Shown: positions 11,390-23,974 of the stretch, piece after piece
Layout of the letters: each line of letters opens with the position of its first letter
Numbering within the stretch: the first letter of the stretch is position 1
Assembly: GCA_029783825.1 (NCBI GenBank)
Contig: JAREIK010000801.1
Span: 3,983,890-4,047,889, forward strand
Direction of reading: 5' to 3'
Source of the DNA: Sapria himalayana
Taxonomy: Eukaryota > Streptophyta > Magnoliopsida > Malpighiales > Rafflesiaceae
Length of the DNA stretch: 64,000 nt
The notes under the pieces: model-generated
The model's input: the letters and a program-made list of their open reading frames with translations, nothing else
The model's database searches: none
Told to the model about the DNA's origin: nothing
Made by a program: the position numbers and the translations under genes

Positions 11390-11663
11390 ATTTTTTGTTT
11401 GTATTTTTGTGTATCTTTGTATTTTTTGTCATATATACATTTGCAACATTTTGTTTTTGTCAACATTATAATATGAGTAGATTTATGATTTTATAATTTT
11501 TTTTGTAATTATAGTCATGTTATTGTTTAATGAAATTAATTAATCTGTTTTAGAATCTTTTAAAAAAAAGAAATATTGCTGTGTTGGTTGATTTGCTTGT
11601 TGATTATTTAGGCATTGTGAAAAATAGCCCTCTCAGGCTGCTCTTGCCAAAATGTAACTTTTT

Positions 11664-11903
11664 TTATAATCTTTTCTTTGATAAAATTATATACTTTTAT
11701 GTGTTCAGTCTGCTTATAAAAGATTAAATTGAAAATAACATATTATGTGAGCTAACAACCAATATAGAAAAAAAATATGTCTTTCATAATCTTTTCTTTG
11801 ATAAAATTATATACTTTTATGTGTTCAGTCTGCTTATAAAAGATTAACTTGAAAATAACATATTATGTGAGCTAACAACCAACATAGAAAAAAAAATGTC
11901 TTT
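11664..11903. repeat. 120-bp tandem duplication
   Basis: Two head-to-tail copies share TAATCTTTTCTTTGATAAAA, TGTGTTCAGTCTGC and GTGAGCTAACAACCAA. The ATAATC anchor is at 11,666 and 11,786, a period of 120. Only a few substitutions separate the copies (for example AAATTG against AACTTG), so the duplication is recent relative to the surrounding DNA. Confidence 0.9.
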
Positions 11904-13790
11904 CAATACAAAAAACTAATTTCTCAATTAAATATCTGATCGAAAAAAGTATATAAGTGATGGTCATATCTATAATTTTTGTTAAATTAATAAGTTGTCA
12001 TCTTTTGTATCATTTAAGTTTGAATTGGTGTGTTTTTAAATAATCTTTATGTAAATTGCTAAAATATTAGGATAAATTAAATTAAAATTGCTAAATTAAT
12101 AATTTTTCTGGTTACTTTAACCATTAGCTGTAATTCTTTTCAGAAACTTGTATTCACAATAAATCCTTATTGTGGTCTTTTATTTTCCACTCAATTGTCT
12201 TTTTACCATGCTTGTGTAATTTTTTGGTGTTTTTTTATTTTAAATAGTTTCTTTTGCACTACTATTTTTTTGGCAGTTCTTTAGTTCGTATGATGGTGTG
12301 TCCTTAGGTTGCTACTTCAATTAACTATTTATTTATGTATATCTTTTGCCTTCACTCTCGATGTTTTAGTCATGTGTTTCTTGAATATTAAGACTTAGTT
12401 TTACTAGATTATATTCATCCATTTCTAATCTATATACTGTTAGTAAAGTTAATGTAGGATGTAACATAATTACTAAGAGCTCTGTAGTCAACTAGTTTTA
12501 CTTAATTCTCATTCTTCTAATCTCAGTCAATTTTCTTTAGCAAACTATCTTTTGATAGCTCTTTTGCACAAAATAAATTAATGTTCATGTATGCAATTGT
12601 TCATATCTCTAATCAATCCATATCTGTAATGCTAGGAATCTGTAATTGTAGGCTGCTTCACATCTATGTTTTCTACTTTAATAATTTCTATGATATGTTT
12701 TTTAGTCCAAATCTATTATTGTTCATGTCTAAATTTTTCATGAATTCATTTGCCAAGAGTTCTGGGAATTGGATATTCATTCCATTTATTTTTTCTTTCC
12801 TATTTATTTTTAAATTCGAAGATTGAGTTGGATCATAGTTGCTGAATTTTCGAGTAGACCTATTTCAATTCCTCCATTTTCTTGTGGTAAGTTTAATTTG
12901 TTTTTCAATTCTACTTGAGTTTCATTGGTCCTTATTTTTCTGGTTTTTAGTATGAGGAAAAATGATTGAAATCTTGATCTTTGATCTTCATTGAGAAGTG
13001 AGAAGCTTAATCCTTCAAACTTGTAATTCCTTTCTTTTTTGCTTTCCTTTCTTGTCCTTTCACTTGGTTCTTGTGTTTTCCTAATTTTTGTCTTTTGTGT
13101 GTAGCTTTGATTGGTACAATGGAAGATAAATGCTCCCTTCATCTAGCAATAGCATGATATCTTTTCACCTTTAGCATCCTAATAAATGCTTTGTTTCTTC
13201 ATGTAGATTCTACAAACATATTGCCTTGATATTCACAATATGCTATCTCTGCATATTCATTTGTAAGAGATTTTCTTTAATTAATAGTGATTTTTATTCA
13301 GTATTATTATTTAAACTCAAATGGCAAACTCAAATGGTCCTAGAACATAGATGTAGGTTGATTGAAAAATTATGTTCAATTATTAGTAAGCTAAGCAACA
13401 AGAAATCAAATATCCAAGCAGCAGTTAATAATAATATATCAAGTAATAAAAAAATACTGTAAAAATGATTTTTTTTATTAAGTAATATATCTACCAAGTA
13501 TGTGCAAAAATATTAGTCTTAGATATTTAATTCATGGTTAATGTTATATACAAAAATAAAATGTCTTAGGATAGTTAATGCTTGAGAATCAAATTACCTC
13601 TTGGATATCTTAACAAAAATGTTTAAAAATTAGTTAATATTTAATAAGATTAGAAAAAGAAAAAATTAAAGTACAAGATTAGAAAATAAAAGTAAAAGAT
13701 TAATTAGTTAATAAAATTAAAAAAAAATAAAAATTTAAAAATAGTTTTTCATTTTTTTATTGACTAAACAAATATTTAAAAATTAAAGTA
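11904..13790. other. AT-rich, with a weak gene-like patch at 12,820-13,150
   Basis: Most of this stretch shows nothing. At 12,850-12,890 a plus-strand reading SSRPISIPPFSCG ends at a GGTAAG donor-like site. At about 13,100 a TTTTGTGTGTAG acceptor precedes a short frame containing MEDKCSLHLAIA and a stop. The minus-strand frame of 110 residues at 12,810-13,142 is Lys/Glu-rich with no recognised domain. None of this amounts to a gene call. Confidence 0.25.
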
Positions 13791-13832
13791 CAAGGCATAT
13801 ATATATATATAGAACAATAGGATTATTCAATA

Positions 13833-13906
13833 TCATTTATCCCTCTCGTTCTTTGAGTGCGTATATGGATATTCAATATCGTGCACTCGGAGAACTAGGG
13901 AAAAAT
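13833..13906. repeat. small imperfect inverted repeat
   Basis: The stretch ATCCCTCTCGTTCTTTGAGTGC is followed after about 20 bases by GTGCACTCGGAGAACTAGGGAA, its imperfect complement. ATATTCAATATC lies in the loop, and a related ATTCAATATC lies before the first arm. This could be a minimal foldback element. Confidence 0.5.
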
Positions 13907-14117
13907 GCTGCTGAAATTTATATGTATGTATGGATACAACTATGTATTATTGTGGGATATAGATAAGTTCTTACCTTTGAAATGAATATATGGAGTGATA
14001 AGGATGACATGTAATAATTAGAATTAATAGAAATTAATTAAAAGAAACTTAAAATCATAGTTTGAATGAATGAATGATATGATTGAGCATAATTCTTTGC
14101 AAATATAACAATACAAA

Positions 14118-17100
14118 ATGAGTTCAGATCATCAGTGGATGTACAAAAGGTCATGGAAGCTACTAGTGCGGACTTCAATATGGATTACATGGATGAACCA
14201 CCTAATCTTGAAGCTCAAAAATTTTATGATATGTTTAAAGCTGCAGATAATGAGTTGTGGCCTGGTTGTAAAACACATTCCAATTGTCACTTGTGGCTCG
14301 ACTTATGAGCATGAAGAAGGAAATCATAAATCTGAGAAATTATTTAATAATGTAACAAAACTAATTAAAGAAATTCTTCCAGATAATAATTTGGTCACTA
14401 ACAACTTTTACAACACTAAGAAGTTACTATACATTACTAATTTTTGTGATCGTCCTCAGTTTAAGAAGATACATCGTATTGCAGAAATGCAACAGAAGAT
14501 GAAAGTTGCATATAAGAAGATGTATTACTTCCCTTTAATTTCTCGATTATAGAAACTATTTGCATCAATTGCTATAGCACATGATATGAGGTGACATTCT
14601 GGGCATAAGGTTGAACAAGGGGTGATGCATCATTCATCAGATTCACTTGCTTGGAAGAATTTTAATCATATACATTAAGATTTCGCTACTAAAAATCAAA
14701 ATGTGAGATTGGGTCTCTGCACTGATGGTTTTCAACTATTTGGCCAATCTAAATAATAGTAATCTACATGGCCAATGATAGTGACACCTTATAATTTTCC
14801 TCCATGGTTGTATATGATGGAGTAATATATGTTTATGTCAATATTAGTTCTAGGGCCAAAAAATCTGAAAGACATGTTGAATATTTTCTTACAGCCTATT
14901 ATAGCAGAGTTGAATTATTTGTGAAATGTTAGAGTGAATACATATGACATCTCAGAGAAGCGAATTTTCATCATGCGGGCGGCACTTATGTAGATGGTAA
15001 GTGATTTTCTTGCATATTTAATGTTTTTTGGTTGGAGTACAATAGGATGGTTAGCATGCTCATATTGCATGGACAACTCTGATACTTTTACTCTCAAACT
15101 CAGGGGTAAACAGTCATGGTTTGATAACCATCATGAATTTCTACTTACAAATCATCCATTTCATAGAAATAGAACTGCATTACAAAAAAATAAAAAGAGT
15201 GATGATAGTTCCACCAGTAGTTCATTTAGGAGATGATATCTTGACAGAGATTCAGAGTTTGGGTCTGAAGAAGAACTAAAATGGATGCTACTAGAACTAA
15301 TGGATCAATATGCAAAACATTTGGCTAGAAAAAACATAGTATTTTTTTGGACTTGCCCTATTAGAGGTCCAATTTAATTTGTCATAACTTGGATGTAATT
15401 CAAATTGAAAAAAATGTGTTTGACAATGTTTTCAACACTGTCCTAAATATATATGGAAAAATAAAGGATACTTTAAAATCAATACAAGAGTTGAATGATT
15501 ACTATCATTGTCCTAAATTGAAATGGAATGAGGTTACAAGAAAATACCTTAAAGCTTGTTACACACTTGATAAGAAGCTTAAGTTATTAATGCAGATGTG
15601 TAGATATGAATGGGTTAAAATTTTGAAATTCCCTGATGGATATGTGTCAAATATGGATAGATGTGTAGATATGAAGAAGCTTAAGTTATTTGGAATAAAA
15701 AGTCATGACTATCATGTATTAATGCAGAGATTAATACCAATTATATTTTATGAAATACTTCTCCTAAATATTTGGAAGGTCCTTACCGAACTTAGTTTGT
15801 TCTTCAAATAACTAACCACAATCACAATTAAAATAGATGACATGGTGAGACTGGAGAATGACATACCTCTCATTCTTTATAAGCTTGAATGGATATTCCC
15901 ACCGAGTTTTTTTGACTCAATGGAGTATTTGCCAGTCTATTTGGCTTATGAAGCAAAGAAAAGCTAGGCCAGAGCAATACAAGTGAATGTATCCTTTTGA
16001 GAGGTAAATAAATATAAGTAGGTGTGTTGTATTATTTCAAGAATAAATTTATATTGTAATTTGATTTAATTGAAACCTGAATTAATAGTTGTAGGTATCT
16101 TCGTAAGTTGAAATTGAATATTAGAAACAATTCAAAAGTTAAAGGTTCAATTTGCAATGTATATTTAGTAGAAGATGTATCATCTTTTTGTTCTTATTAT
16201 ATTGTGGATCATGTCAATACAAAGCATAGAAATGTGCCTCGGAATGATGATGATCATGTGCTGGTAGGAGATGAATCTTTGAGGACAAGTTATCTATCTT
16301 CAAGCACCCTGGAAGAGCAATTGGAAGAGCAAAGAAAAGATGTATGATAGATGAAGAGTACAAAGCGACACGAGACTACGTTTTACTTAATTATGAGGAG
16401 GTTGCACCATATATTGAGTATGTATACCCAAAATGGTTGCAGGTTTAATCATTAGATAATTTTGTCTTAAATAGGAATAATTAAAAATTGATATTCTTTG
16501 TTGTCCCTCTATTTATATTTGTGCAGTGTTTATGTTGAGTAGTTAAAACATAAGCAAGCAACCATTCCCAGCCATGAGGTCTATTTTATGCTAGAAACTG
16601 AATTTGCGAATTAGTTCAAGAACTATGTGAGAATTATTAAGCCTTAATTTTTTGAATAATTTGATTTATTAGTATCTTATATTTTTTAGCATCATTTGTT
16701 GAATTTATGCAACAAACAAATGATCCTTCAAATGAAGATTACAACACATTCATACATAATCTAAGTAAGGGCATGTTTAGATATGTGACAACCTATCCTG
16801 GGTATTTTGTTAATGGATATAATTTTCACACAATAGAGCATGATTCTTCTAAAGTAACTATGAATAGTGGTGTATGCTTAAAAGGCTCAAGATATAGTGT
16901 AGATGAGAGTGATTCTTATTGTCAACTAGAATAAGTTTTTGATTTGGAGTATCCTAGACTCAAAAAGAATAGAATTGTATTATTAAAATGCGAGTGGTTT
17001 GATCCTACATGAATTATGGGTAGAAAGATTCATTTGGATTATAAGCTAGTGGATATTAACCATAAACACATATTTTATAAATATGAGCCATTTATTATAA

Positions 17101-17447
17101 TAGTTCAAGCCATTCAAGTATATTATTTTACATATCCAAGTTTATCTCATGATAAGAGTGACTAGTGGGTAATTTGCAAAATCAAAGTTTGATGAAATAT
17201 TAAAGTACCAACATCTCAACAAAGAAGTACAAACTTAGCTATTACACCAGCATTTCAAGAAGATGACATAAATAATATTGAGCATGTGCATGTAGATGAA
17301 GATCTAAAAAATTTATGTGACTCAAATGGTGGCCTAATAGAAATTGAAGATGATCATGTTCTATCTGAAGATGAGTTGAAACTTCCATTAGAATCAGAAA
17401 AAATGGCAGAAGATCCATTAGAGGATGATAGTGATATCATTAATTAA
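14118..17447 (+). pseudogene. broken CACTA TNP2 transposase gene
   Basis: The reading follows plant CACTA TNP2-type transposases. It starts MSSDHQWMYKR, like the start of the Transpos_assoc domain, but that domain is cut off at once and reading resumes in another frame at a DFNMDYMDEPPNLEAQKFYD block. The Transposase_21 (TNP2) core follows to about 15,235, with recognisable VRLGLCTDGFQLFGQ, FMSILVLGPKNLKD and RAALM words. DUF4218-like sequence runs from about 15,630 to 16,340 (RCVDMKKLKLFGIKSHDYHV, FPPSFFDSMEYLPVYLAYE, GSICNVYLVEDVSSFCSYY). DUF4216-like sequence runs from about 16,850 to 17,190 (GVCLKGSRYSVDESDSYCQL, KCEWFDPT, YKLVDINHKHIFYKYEPF). A typical intron splits PFER/YLRKLK at about 16,003-16,094. 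Many stops and frameshifts make it non-functional. Confidence 0.9.
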
Positions 17448-17617
17448 ACTATTATAATTATATTAGAATATTATGGTTTCAAAGACTTTCTATATTTTGT
17501 TGTAATCCATTGGTGTGTGTTATTTTAAAATTCATGGTTGTTCATCATACAGTATCAATCTTTATTTTCATTATATCTCTAATTTATGTTCTATGTATAT
17601 ACTTTTTGTACAGTAGA

Positions 17618-18610
17618 TGGCATATAAAGGATATGAGCATGGTGGAGGTGGACGTGGACGTGGACGTGGATGCAGACATAGATGAGATTCATCTAGTAAT
17701 TTATGTCTTATTGTACAATCAGTACCATCTCATACCCACTCTAACCAAACATCACCAACATCATCACCATCACTATCATTGACAGCTACACCATCACCAT
17801 TATCATAAATAAGGCCACCACCCATTGTCCCTCCTCCACACACTTCTAATCCATCACCATCATCTACATCACATTCTATACCATCAGATGTTGTTCCCCC
17901 TTTACAACACCATCGACATCATCAAATGTTGATGCCTCCTCTACAGACAGTATTAAGTTAGTAATAGAGATTGTGGGTGGGAGGTATAAGATATATGTAC
18001 ATATTACTTTAATAAAAAAATATGATGTCCCTATTAGTGGTTTTGTTTTTATATATAGTTATGAATTACTTGTTTTCAATGTTTTGTGTTTATTTTTAAC
18101 ATTTCATTCTATCTCACAAGTGTTTGGCTATTATTACAATCTTTTAAGAAAATGGTTGATTCCAAAACATCCTCATGAAAGAAAGTTTCTGAATCGACAA
18201 AAAAGGCTAACTTTGATGACATTCAAGTATAGACAAAGAAACAAAAGCATTGCAAATTAATTATCTAATTAGTTTAAATATTATGTTGGTTACTATTCAA
18301 GCATAAAAGAATGATGTCCTTATTATTAATATATTTTTTTGTGTATTTTTTATATATTGAATCAGTGTTCATGGGTGCCCCAATTTAATGGACAAATAAA
18401 GTCATTATAGGAGAGCAAAGTTATCGAACAGTATTTAGACTCTGTCCATAAATTAAAGAATGTAAAAGATAGGCCTGATTTTATACTTAAGAATGAGTGG
18501 CTAGAGTGCCTTAATTACCAGGAGGAGCTAGAAGCAAAAAAAAATCAGAGATTGCTAGTAAAAACCAATGGATTAAAGTTGCCGAACCATGTACAATCTT
18601 TGTAGTATAT
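17618..18610 (+). pseudogene. companion gene of the TNP2 element, broken
   Basis: A frame starting MAYKGYEHGG carries a Gly/Arg-rich stretch encoded by GGACGT repeats (17,646-17,670). After a stop it becomes a Ser/Thr/Pro/His-rich peptide (to about 17,955). Near 18,420-18,590 a further piece reads VIEQYLDSVHKLKNV, PDFILKNEWLECLNYQEEL and then a Lys/Asn-rich stretch, loosely like the C-terminal part of Transposase_24 proteins. Its position directly after a TNP2 gene is where CACTA elements carry their second gene. Stops are present, and exact exons cannot be set. Confidence 0.5.
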
Positions 18611-18639
18611 TTTGTGTAGGGATGTGATCAATAATATAT

Positions 18640-19640
18640 TTTCTACTTGTTTTGGAAAGAAGAAAATATGGGATTTTCTTGACATGGCTCATGTATTTGG
18701 AGGGTTTAATAAACTATTCCATTGAATATTCACCATTCCTTATGAAAATTTACAAGCATACAATATACTTTATACAACATTTTTTTTATCAATATTACTA
18801 TTTTCAAATAAAAACACATGAAAAATCTATACATATCACTCCAAAACTCCATTAGCAATTCTCTTTATTTTATATATATATATATATATTCTTTTATAAC
18901 AATTCACAAAGGATGCTTCATAATGTTTTGTACGAGAAAACATCCTATGAATTTTGGTAAAGCAATGCCAAAGTCAAACCTTTCATAATAGTTTTTTACT
19001 CTTCAACTTCAATGTCTACAATATAAAAACACAAGGAAAATCCATATTTATCATTCCAAAACTATTTGGCAATTGCTTGTATATATTATATAAATTATAT
19101 ATATTTTTCATTTTTGTAAGGAAATACTAGCAAAAAAAAAAAAAGAAAATAAAATGGGTTTGATAGATTGAGCTAGTCTCAAAAGATTTATTGTGAATCT
19201 ATATAGCTTGAGAAATCTTCAAGATGACTACTTTTCATTTAAATTATCTTTCATTATTTCTATATCCAGATTTCCATAGTCATGGAAATATGTCCGATCT
19301 TCTTACATTTTTTCCTCATAGTGCTCTTTCCTAAACAATTTTGACATTGAATTTTTTTTTTTGTGTACCACTTTGGAAATCTCTATTTTGTGAAGTCTTC
19401 TTTCTCTTTTAGTTTTTTTGGCACACCCTAGATCTTCTTAATAGTTAATGAAACTTCACAAATTATTGATTATCTTTTCTTCAGCCAATCTTCATTATTT
19501 CTATGCAACTAGAATTTCTTTCTTCTTAAATTCAGTTCAAGTGTTTGGCAAAATTTTTTAAGTGATTTTCCATGTCAAGTGATTCTCTCCCTGTTTCTCC
19601 ATGTCAAATATTCTCTCTTGTTTCCTATTTCAGCTTGTGT
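18640..19640. repeat. AT-rich stretch with a diverged ~216-bp duplication
   Basis: The block AAAAACACATGAAAAATCTA-CCAAAACT-CAATTCT-TATATATA near 18,808-18,890 returns in diverged form near 19,025-19,105, a spacing of about 216 bp. Each copy is followed by a (TA)-rich run. Nothing coding was recognised in the rest. Confidence 0.5.
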
Positions 19641-19645
19641 TTTAG

Positions 19646-20040
19646 CTATATATTTCTCCAAATTATTTCTTGTTCCTCAAAATTAAGAATAACTCTAAAT
19701 TCATCTACTATGATTGATCTCCCACACAAGGAATCAACTTTATGAATACCCACAAGATTAACATGTGTTTGAGCATGGAATTCTCTATTTTTTTTTGCTC
19801 TGAGCAAATTAGTAAGGTTAGAAATCAATTGTTGCATATTGTCTAGTTTCTACTTAAAATCTTTATTCTTTTCTGATTTTCATCACTGTTAGACTCTAGT
19901 TTCTCCAAAAAGCTTTTCCATGCTTTTTCAAAATTCATGATATTTTTTTCCAATTGTAATTATTGTGTTGATCTTGGGTGTTGGAGGCAATTTTTCCTAA
20001 ATCATTCTTCTATGGAAATTTGGATTGGTTTCTCTATCAT
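19646..20040 (-). pseudogene. Ty3/gypsy gag C-terminal fragment
   Basis: The minus-strand reading MQQLISNLTNLLRAKKNREF followed by HAQTHVNLVGIHKVDS resembles the region after gag in Athila/Tat-type gypsy elements, where a KGKFPSQPxxNPKGxHEV-like motif is usual. Upstream, a KSMEKLFGE stretch also fits. No protease follows directly downstream. The piece is short and the assignment moderate. Confidence 0.5.
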
Positions 20041-20449
20041 GAATTAAAAGGGTTGTGATGTAATTGCAGAAACTCAATAAAGAATAATATACCCTGCATC
20101 CATGATTGTAATTACTGGACCTGTTATAAGTGAAAGAGCAAGACAATTTAAAATATACTCAATGAGATAATCCAACAAGCTTTAGCTGAACCTAAAATAG
20201 TAGATTGTATCTATGAAGATTTGAACAGCCAACTATGTCTAATAAACATAATTAAATCTAAAAAAGCCACTTGGATATTTTGAAACTTGTTCAAATTACT
20301 TTAAATTGAATGATGTGGAGTATACTTAAAGTACTCTTTTGCTAAGTATACTTTAAATCTTAGTTTTTGTGAATAATTATAAATACAGTCTTCTTTTTTA
20401 TGCAAACACAACATAAAAATCACACAAAATGCCAAGTATTATTTGGTAT

Positions 20450-20610
20450 TTTACATACTAAACACCCAACATGCTTGATGTTCAATTTTGAGTGGCAAAT
20501 GACAACTCTTTCCAAAAACAATTCTATAGGGAGACATCCATATGGATGTCTTAAATGTCATTCTATATGACCACAATGCTTCAACAAACCTTTGAGATTC
20601 ACCTTTTCTT
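20450..20610 (-). pseudogene. Ty3/gypsy integrase fragment
   Basis: The minus strand reads FVEALWSYRMTFKTSIWMSP, then YRIVFGKSCHLPLKIEHQAC. This matches closely the integrase C-terminal core of plant Athila/Tat-type gypsy elements, whose usual form is [20 protein letters not shown] then LVFGKxCHLPVELEHKAYWA. On the minus strand, integrase precedes the gag piece at 19.7-20.0 kb, so the two cannot be one collinear element. Confidence 0.8.
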
Positions 20611-20849
20611 GACAGATTGACCAGTGTGTTATTTTATTTTATTTTATTTAGATTGGAATGGATGATGATTGAATATTGATGGATGTGTTTTTTGATATTT
20701 TTGATTATGAAACTTTGTCATTTATGCTAATTAATTTCTTTTTTTATTATTTATGTGAAATAAATAAATAATATAATGTCATAACTCATAATGGGTATCT
20801 TAAAATTTTAAATTTGTATAAAAAAAATTAAAATCATTAAACCTTAACC

Positions 20850-21111
20850 GATCATTGGTCGACCTAGCCTGGCAGCCTTCGGGCATGACCCACCATGGTT
20901 CGACATGGCGTAGCACAACCAAGCATGACCCTACCAGAATCTGCCTAGACTCAGGTTAGATGGGCCATGTCAGGCTAGCCAATATCAAGTCGTGTTGTGC
21001 TAGGCATGACATGACTGCCATACTAGGTCATGCCCGGCACATCATAGTGGCTTGACTGGGCCACCAAAAATTGGGTCGTACCGGCATGGCACGACTCTTT
21101 TGACACCTCGA
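20850..21111. mobile_element. GC-rich hAT-type element, left end lost
   Basis: A GC-rich patch is built from GGCATG, CATGACC and GGGCCA words. It ends CTTTTGACACCTCGA, matching the right end of the better preserved copies (TTTGACACCTCTA). No matching left end GAGGTGTCAA is visible, so the copy is truncated or too decayed. CpG is largely replaced by TpG/CpA. Confidence 0.6.
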
Positions 21112-21152
21112 AATATGGAAAAGATAACTTTCATTCTCACCTAAACTATGAG

Positions 21153-21925
21153 TAGAAGTGTCAAATGGGTTGGGCGGCATAGATAAGGCATGATGCATGA
21201 CCCGAATACATCATGCATGACCCGAATACATCATGCTTGGCCCAACACTATAGGATCAAAAACTTTGCTTGGACCTGGGTTGTGCTGGCCCTAGGTGTGA
21301 ATCATGTTGTGTTGGGCTAGAGGTTGCCATGCCTCATGCTGGGCTAGGCACGACCCACATTCCTAGCTTATTAGCATGCTTCACTAGCATTGTGACTGTG
21401 ACCCAGGAGTGGGAATAGGCCTTGGGTCATAGAAAACTAGGTAAATAGATTTATGTGACTTGCCCTTACCCAGACCCATTTAAAAAAAAGCCTTATTTTT
21501 AAATTTTTTTTATATTTATCCATTATGTCCACGTGGTGAATTTTTTTAATGAAACTCACCACATTAACATGGCGGATGCCACGGGGACAAAAGTCCCAAC
21601 TACTTGTGATCATAGACTCATCACGAGACCATGGTTGCTCATCAGTGTATGGTGATAGTGGCAATGGCTAGTATATGGTGCCTATGGTGGCATTGCCCAC
21701 AAAATCAACATGATCCGACATAACTAGAGATGACTCGACACATTAGGCATGAGTCAACTTGGAATGATCCTGGTTGTGTCATGCTAGGCCATGTAGACTA
21801 TTAGTCATACCATGTCGGGCATGACACAACTCCCATGTCAAGCCATCTTGGCACAGCACAGTGGCTCAATTAGGCCACCCAAAAATGGGTCATGCCAGCA
21901 TGACACGACCCATTTGATACCTTTA
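21153..21925. mobile_element. hAT-type non-autonomous element, CpG-decayed, perfect TSD
   Basis: The unit begins TAGAAGTGTCAAATGGGT and ends ACCCATTTGATACCTTTA, a terminal inverted repeat of about 18 bases with a few mismatches. It is flanked by identical 8-bp repeats ACTATGAG (21,145-21,152 and 21,926-21,933). An 8-bp duplication is the hAT signature. The interior is rich in GGCATGA, TGACCC and GCTAGGC words with few CpG, as expected from deaminated GGCACG-type repeats. At 773 bp it is the longest copy. No transposase is encoded. Confidence 0.85.
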
Positions 21926-21933
21926 ACTATGAG

Positions 21934-23430
21934 ATTTATCACATGACACATTCACTTAATGCGAAATATCTTACCTAATGACTTATCTCTAATACTCATA
22001 ACAAACTTAATAATAGCTACCCCATTATTAAAAGCATTATCGAAAGTATTACAAAATATTTTATTTTGAATTTCATATTTTTTAAAGATCTATGTCATAC
22101 ACTCATATATGTTAGGGAAATTATGAGGATGAAAAATCTCAGAAAATTCTAAATTTTTTTATTAATATAACATTTAGAGTCTACGTTGTGGGTGATTAGA
22201 TATGCAAATAATATATCATCATGACTAGTCCATATATCAGATATCACGGACACCCTCTACTAAATTTTATAAATTCATTAATTATTATTTATTATTCTAA
22301 CTTCTAATATTTTATTATGTCATCCCTATATTTGGACATATGAATCCTTTAATAAGTTTGATGGAAGTAGGTATGCATAATACTGTCTGTCATATGATCT
22401 ACTGAAAATCTAATCGAGAGACCCATGACCATAATCAATTTTGTCATGCATTCGCTTCCAAAATCATTATGGGATATGAAGGGAGTCAACGAAGTTGAAA
22501 TAGATATCGCATGAAAGACCTCACTACTAAGTGAGGTTTGTCTCATATTTAATGCACCATATTTTGTGGTGTATTGATTGGCATGCCTCTTTAGGTGCCC
22601 AATTCCTCACACACTCCTACATGTTTATATCTTTTTTCAATATATGTATTATGTCGATTCTTCATCGGTACTTATAAAATTTTATTTCTATTATTTTAAA
22701 GTACATTCATACTACTAATGTTTGCCTAGTTTTTTATTTTTTAAGTGGCATATGGGCTTGCGTAGAGGTCGTTGAAGAAAATATAATTTTGGCCTCTAAC
22801 CTTCTTTCATGGTTATCATTATTATCTACATACAGTCAATATCATATTCATTATCATTAAATTTACTATGTGATATTTTTTAACTAATTTTATTTTTTAA
22901 ATAAATTATGAAAGTATTAGAAAAAAAAACTCTCAAACAAATAAATAACAAAAAAACTAGTACCATACCATAGATCACTTTATATTTCAAATAATAGACT
23001 AGAGAGAAAGTTAGAAATGAGAAAGACTAAATGAGTCTAAGAGAGGAAAAGAAATTTAAAATGCAAATTCTAACTTTATTCTTCAATATTATCGAGAAAA
23101 AAAATTCAAAATTATTAAAAAATATATTTTTTTTATATAATATTGGCAAGACTTATGATAACCATTAGATTCTACCCACAATAGCTATTGGAATCAATCA
23201 GACAACCACTATACTGTTACATATAATTTTTATTTTTATTTTTACTAAATAGCTGACAAGGATAGTGGCAGGTCTTGCATGTAGTTGTCCCTGTCAAAGA
23301 CTATTACATGAAAATGCAACGACTAATAAGGGTCGAATATAGGCATGACCACCCAATTGCAAATAGATACATAAGTGATATTTGACTTAAGTGACCTATT
23401 TTTTTTAAAATAAACTACCTCATCAAACAG
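21934..23430. other. unclassified, with an LTR-like patch near 22.5 kb
   Basis: No coding remnant is recognised. An exact small hairpin ACCTCAC-TACTAA-GTGAGGT lies at about 22,519-22,538, inside a higher-complexity patch (22,340-22,630) that could be part of an LTR. The remainder is AT-rich. Confidence 0.3.
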
Positions 23431-23439
23431 TCACATGAT

Positions 23440-23715
23440 AGGACTTGACCTATGACCCATGACCTGGCCATTGATGGTCCTAGGCCATGGGTTGTTGATC
23501 ATGCCACTTGGCTAGGCATGTGGGTCATGCATTGGGCTGGTACAAGACATGACTCATACTAGCCTATCACAACACGAGCCATTCCATGGACCAGCATGGT
23601 CCTGAACAAGGCACGATTCCAGACCATGCCATACCGGGCCAAGCATGGTTGAACCATGCCATGCCATGGGTTATGCCCAGACCACCCAACCTAGTTGACG
23701 GCTCAATATTTTGGC
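23440..23715. mobile_element. decayed hAT-type GC-rich element
   Basis: Words such as CCATGACC, GGGCCA, GGCACGA, TACCGGGCC and GCCATGCCATG repeat through this patch, as in the other copies. The right side ends near CTAGTTGACGGCTC, a poor match to the family terminus. The left end and target duplication are not identifiable. It abuts the gypsy-core duplication zone. Confidence 0.45.
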
Positions 23716-23871
23716 CAAGAATAGATATTGAAATTTCTCACTGACCCATAAATTGCCATGTCATCAAATACTTCTAAAATCCACAAAAATAAACATATAA
23801 TAGACCATCTAGATATTAAAGTCATGAATAAAGGCTTGCATAACTTCTTAAAAATATTAAAGGCTTTTTCT

Positions 23872-23974
23872 ACAAAAATATTAAAGTCATGAAATTGATC
23901 TAATTATGGACTATTTTCATGCTCACACATCATTTAATAGTACCAAAAATGCATAAGCATGTTCATTAGTTTAC
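23872..23974. repeat. 103-bp exact direct repeat, left copy
   Basis: This 103-bp block (starting ACAAAAATATTAAAGTCATG, ending CATTAGTTTAC) is identical to 26,134-26,236. Just upstream (23,720-23,870), pieces such as GACCATCTAGATATT and AAAGGCTTGCATAACTTCTT match scrambled parts of 26,350-26,450. Exact identity within otherwise strongly diverged DNA suggests recent template-switch duplication or an assembly artefact. Confidence 0.9.

Noticed and set aside
11209..11466. Open frame of 85 residues with Thr/Tyr/Val/Cys repeats
   Set aside because: It is a translation of the (AC)n(AT)n(GTAT)n microsatellite and neighbouring T-rich sequence.
17736..17782. His-rich repeat (HHQHHHHHYH) as a metal-binding protein
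   Set aside because: It is a frame-shifted reading of CATCACCATCA-type codons in the Ser/Thr/Pro-rich part of the broken CACTA companion gene.
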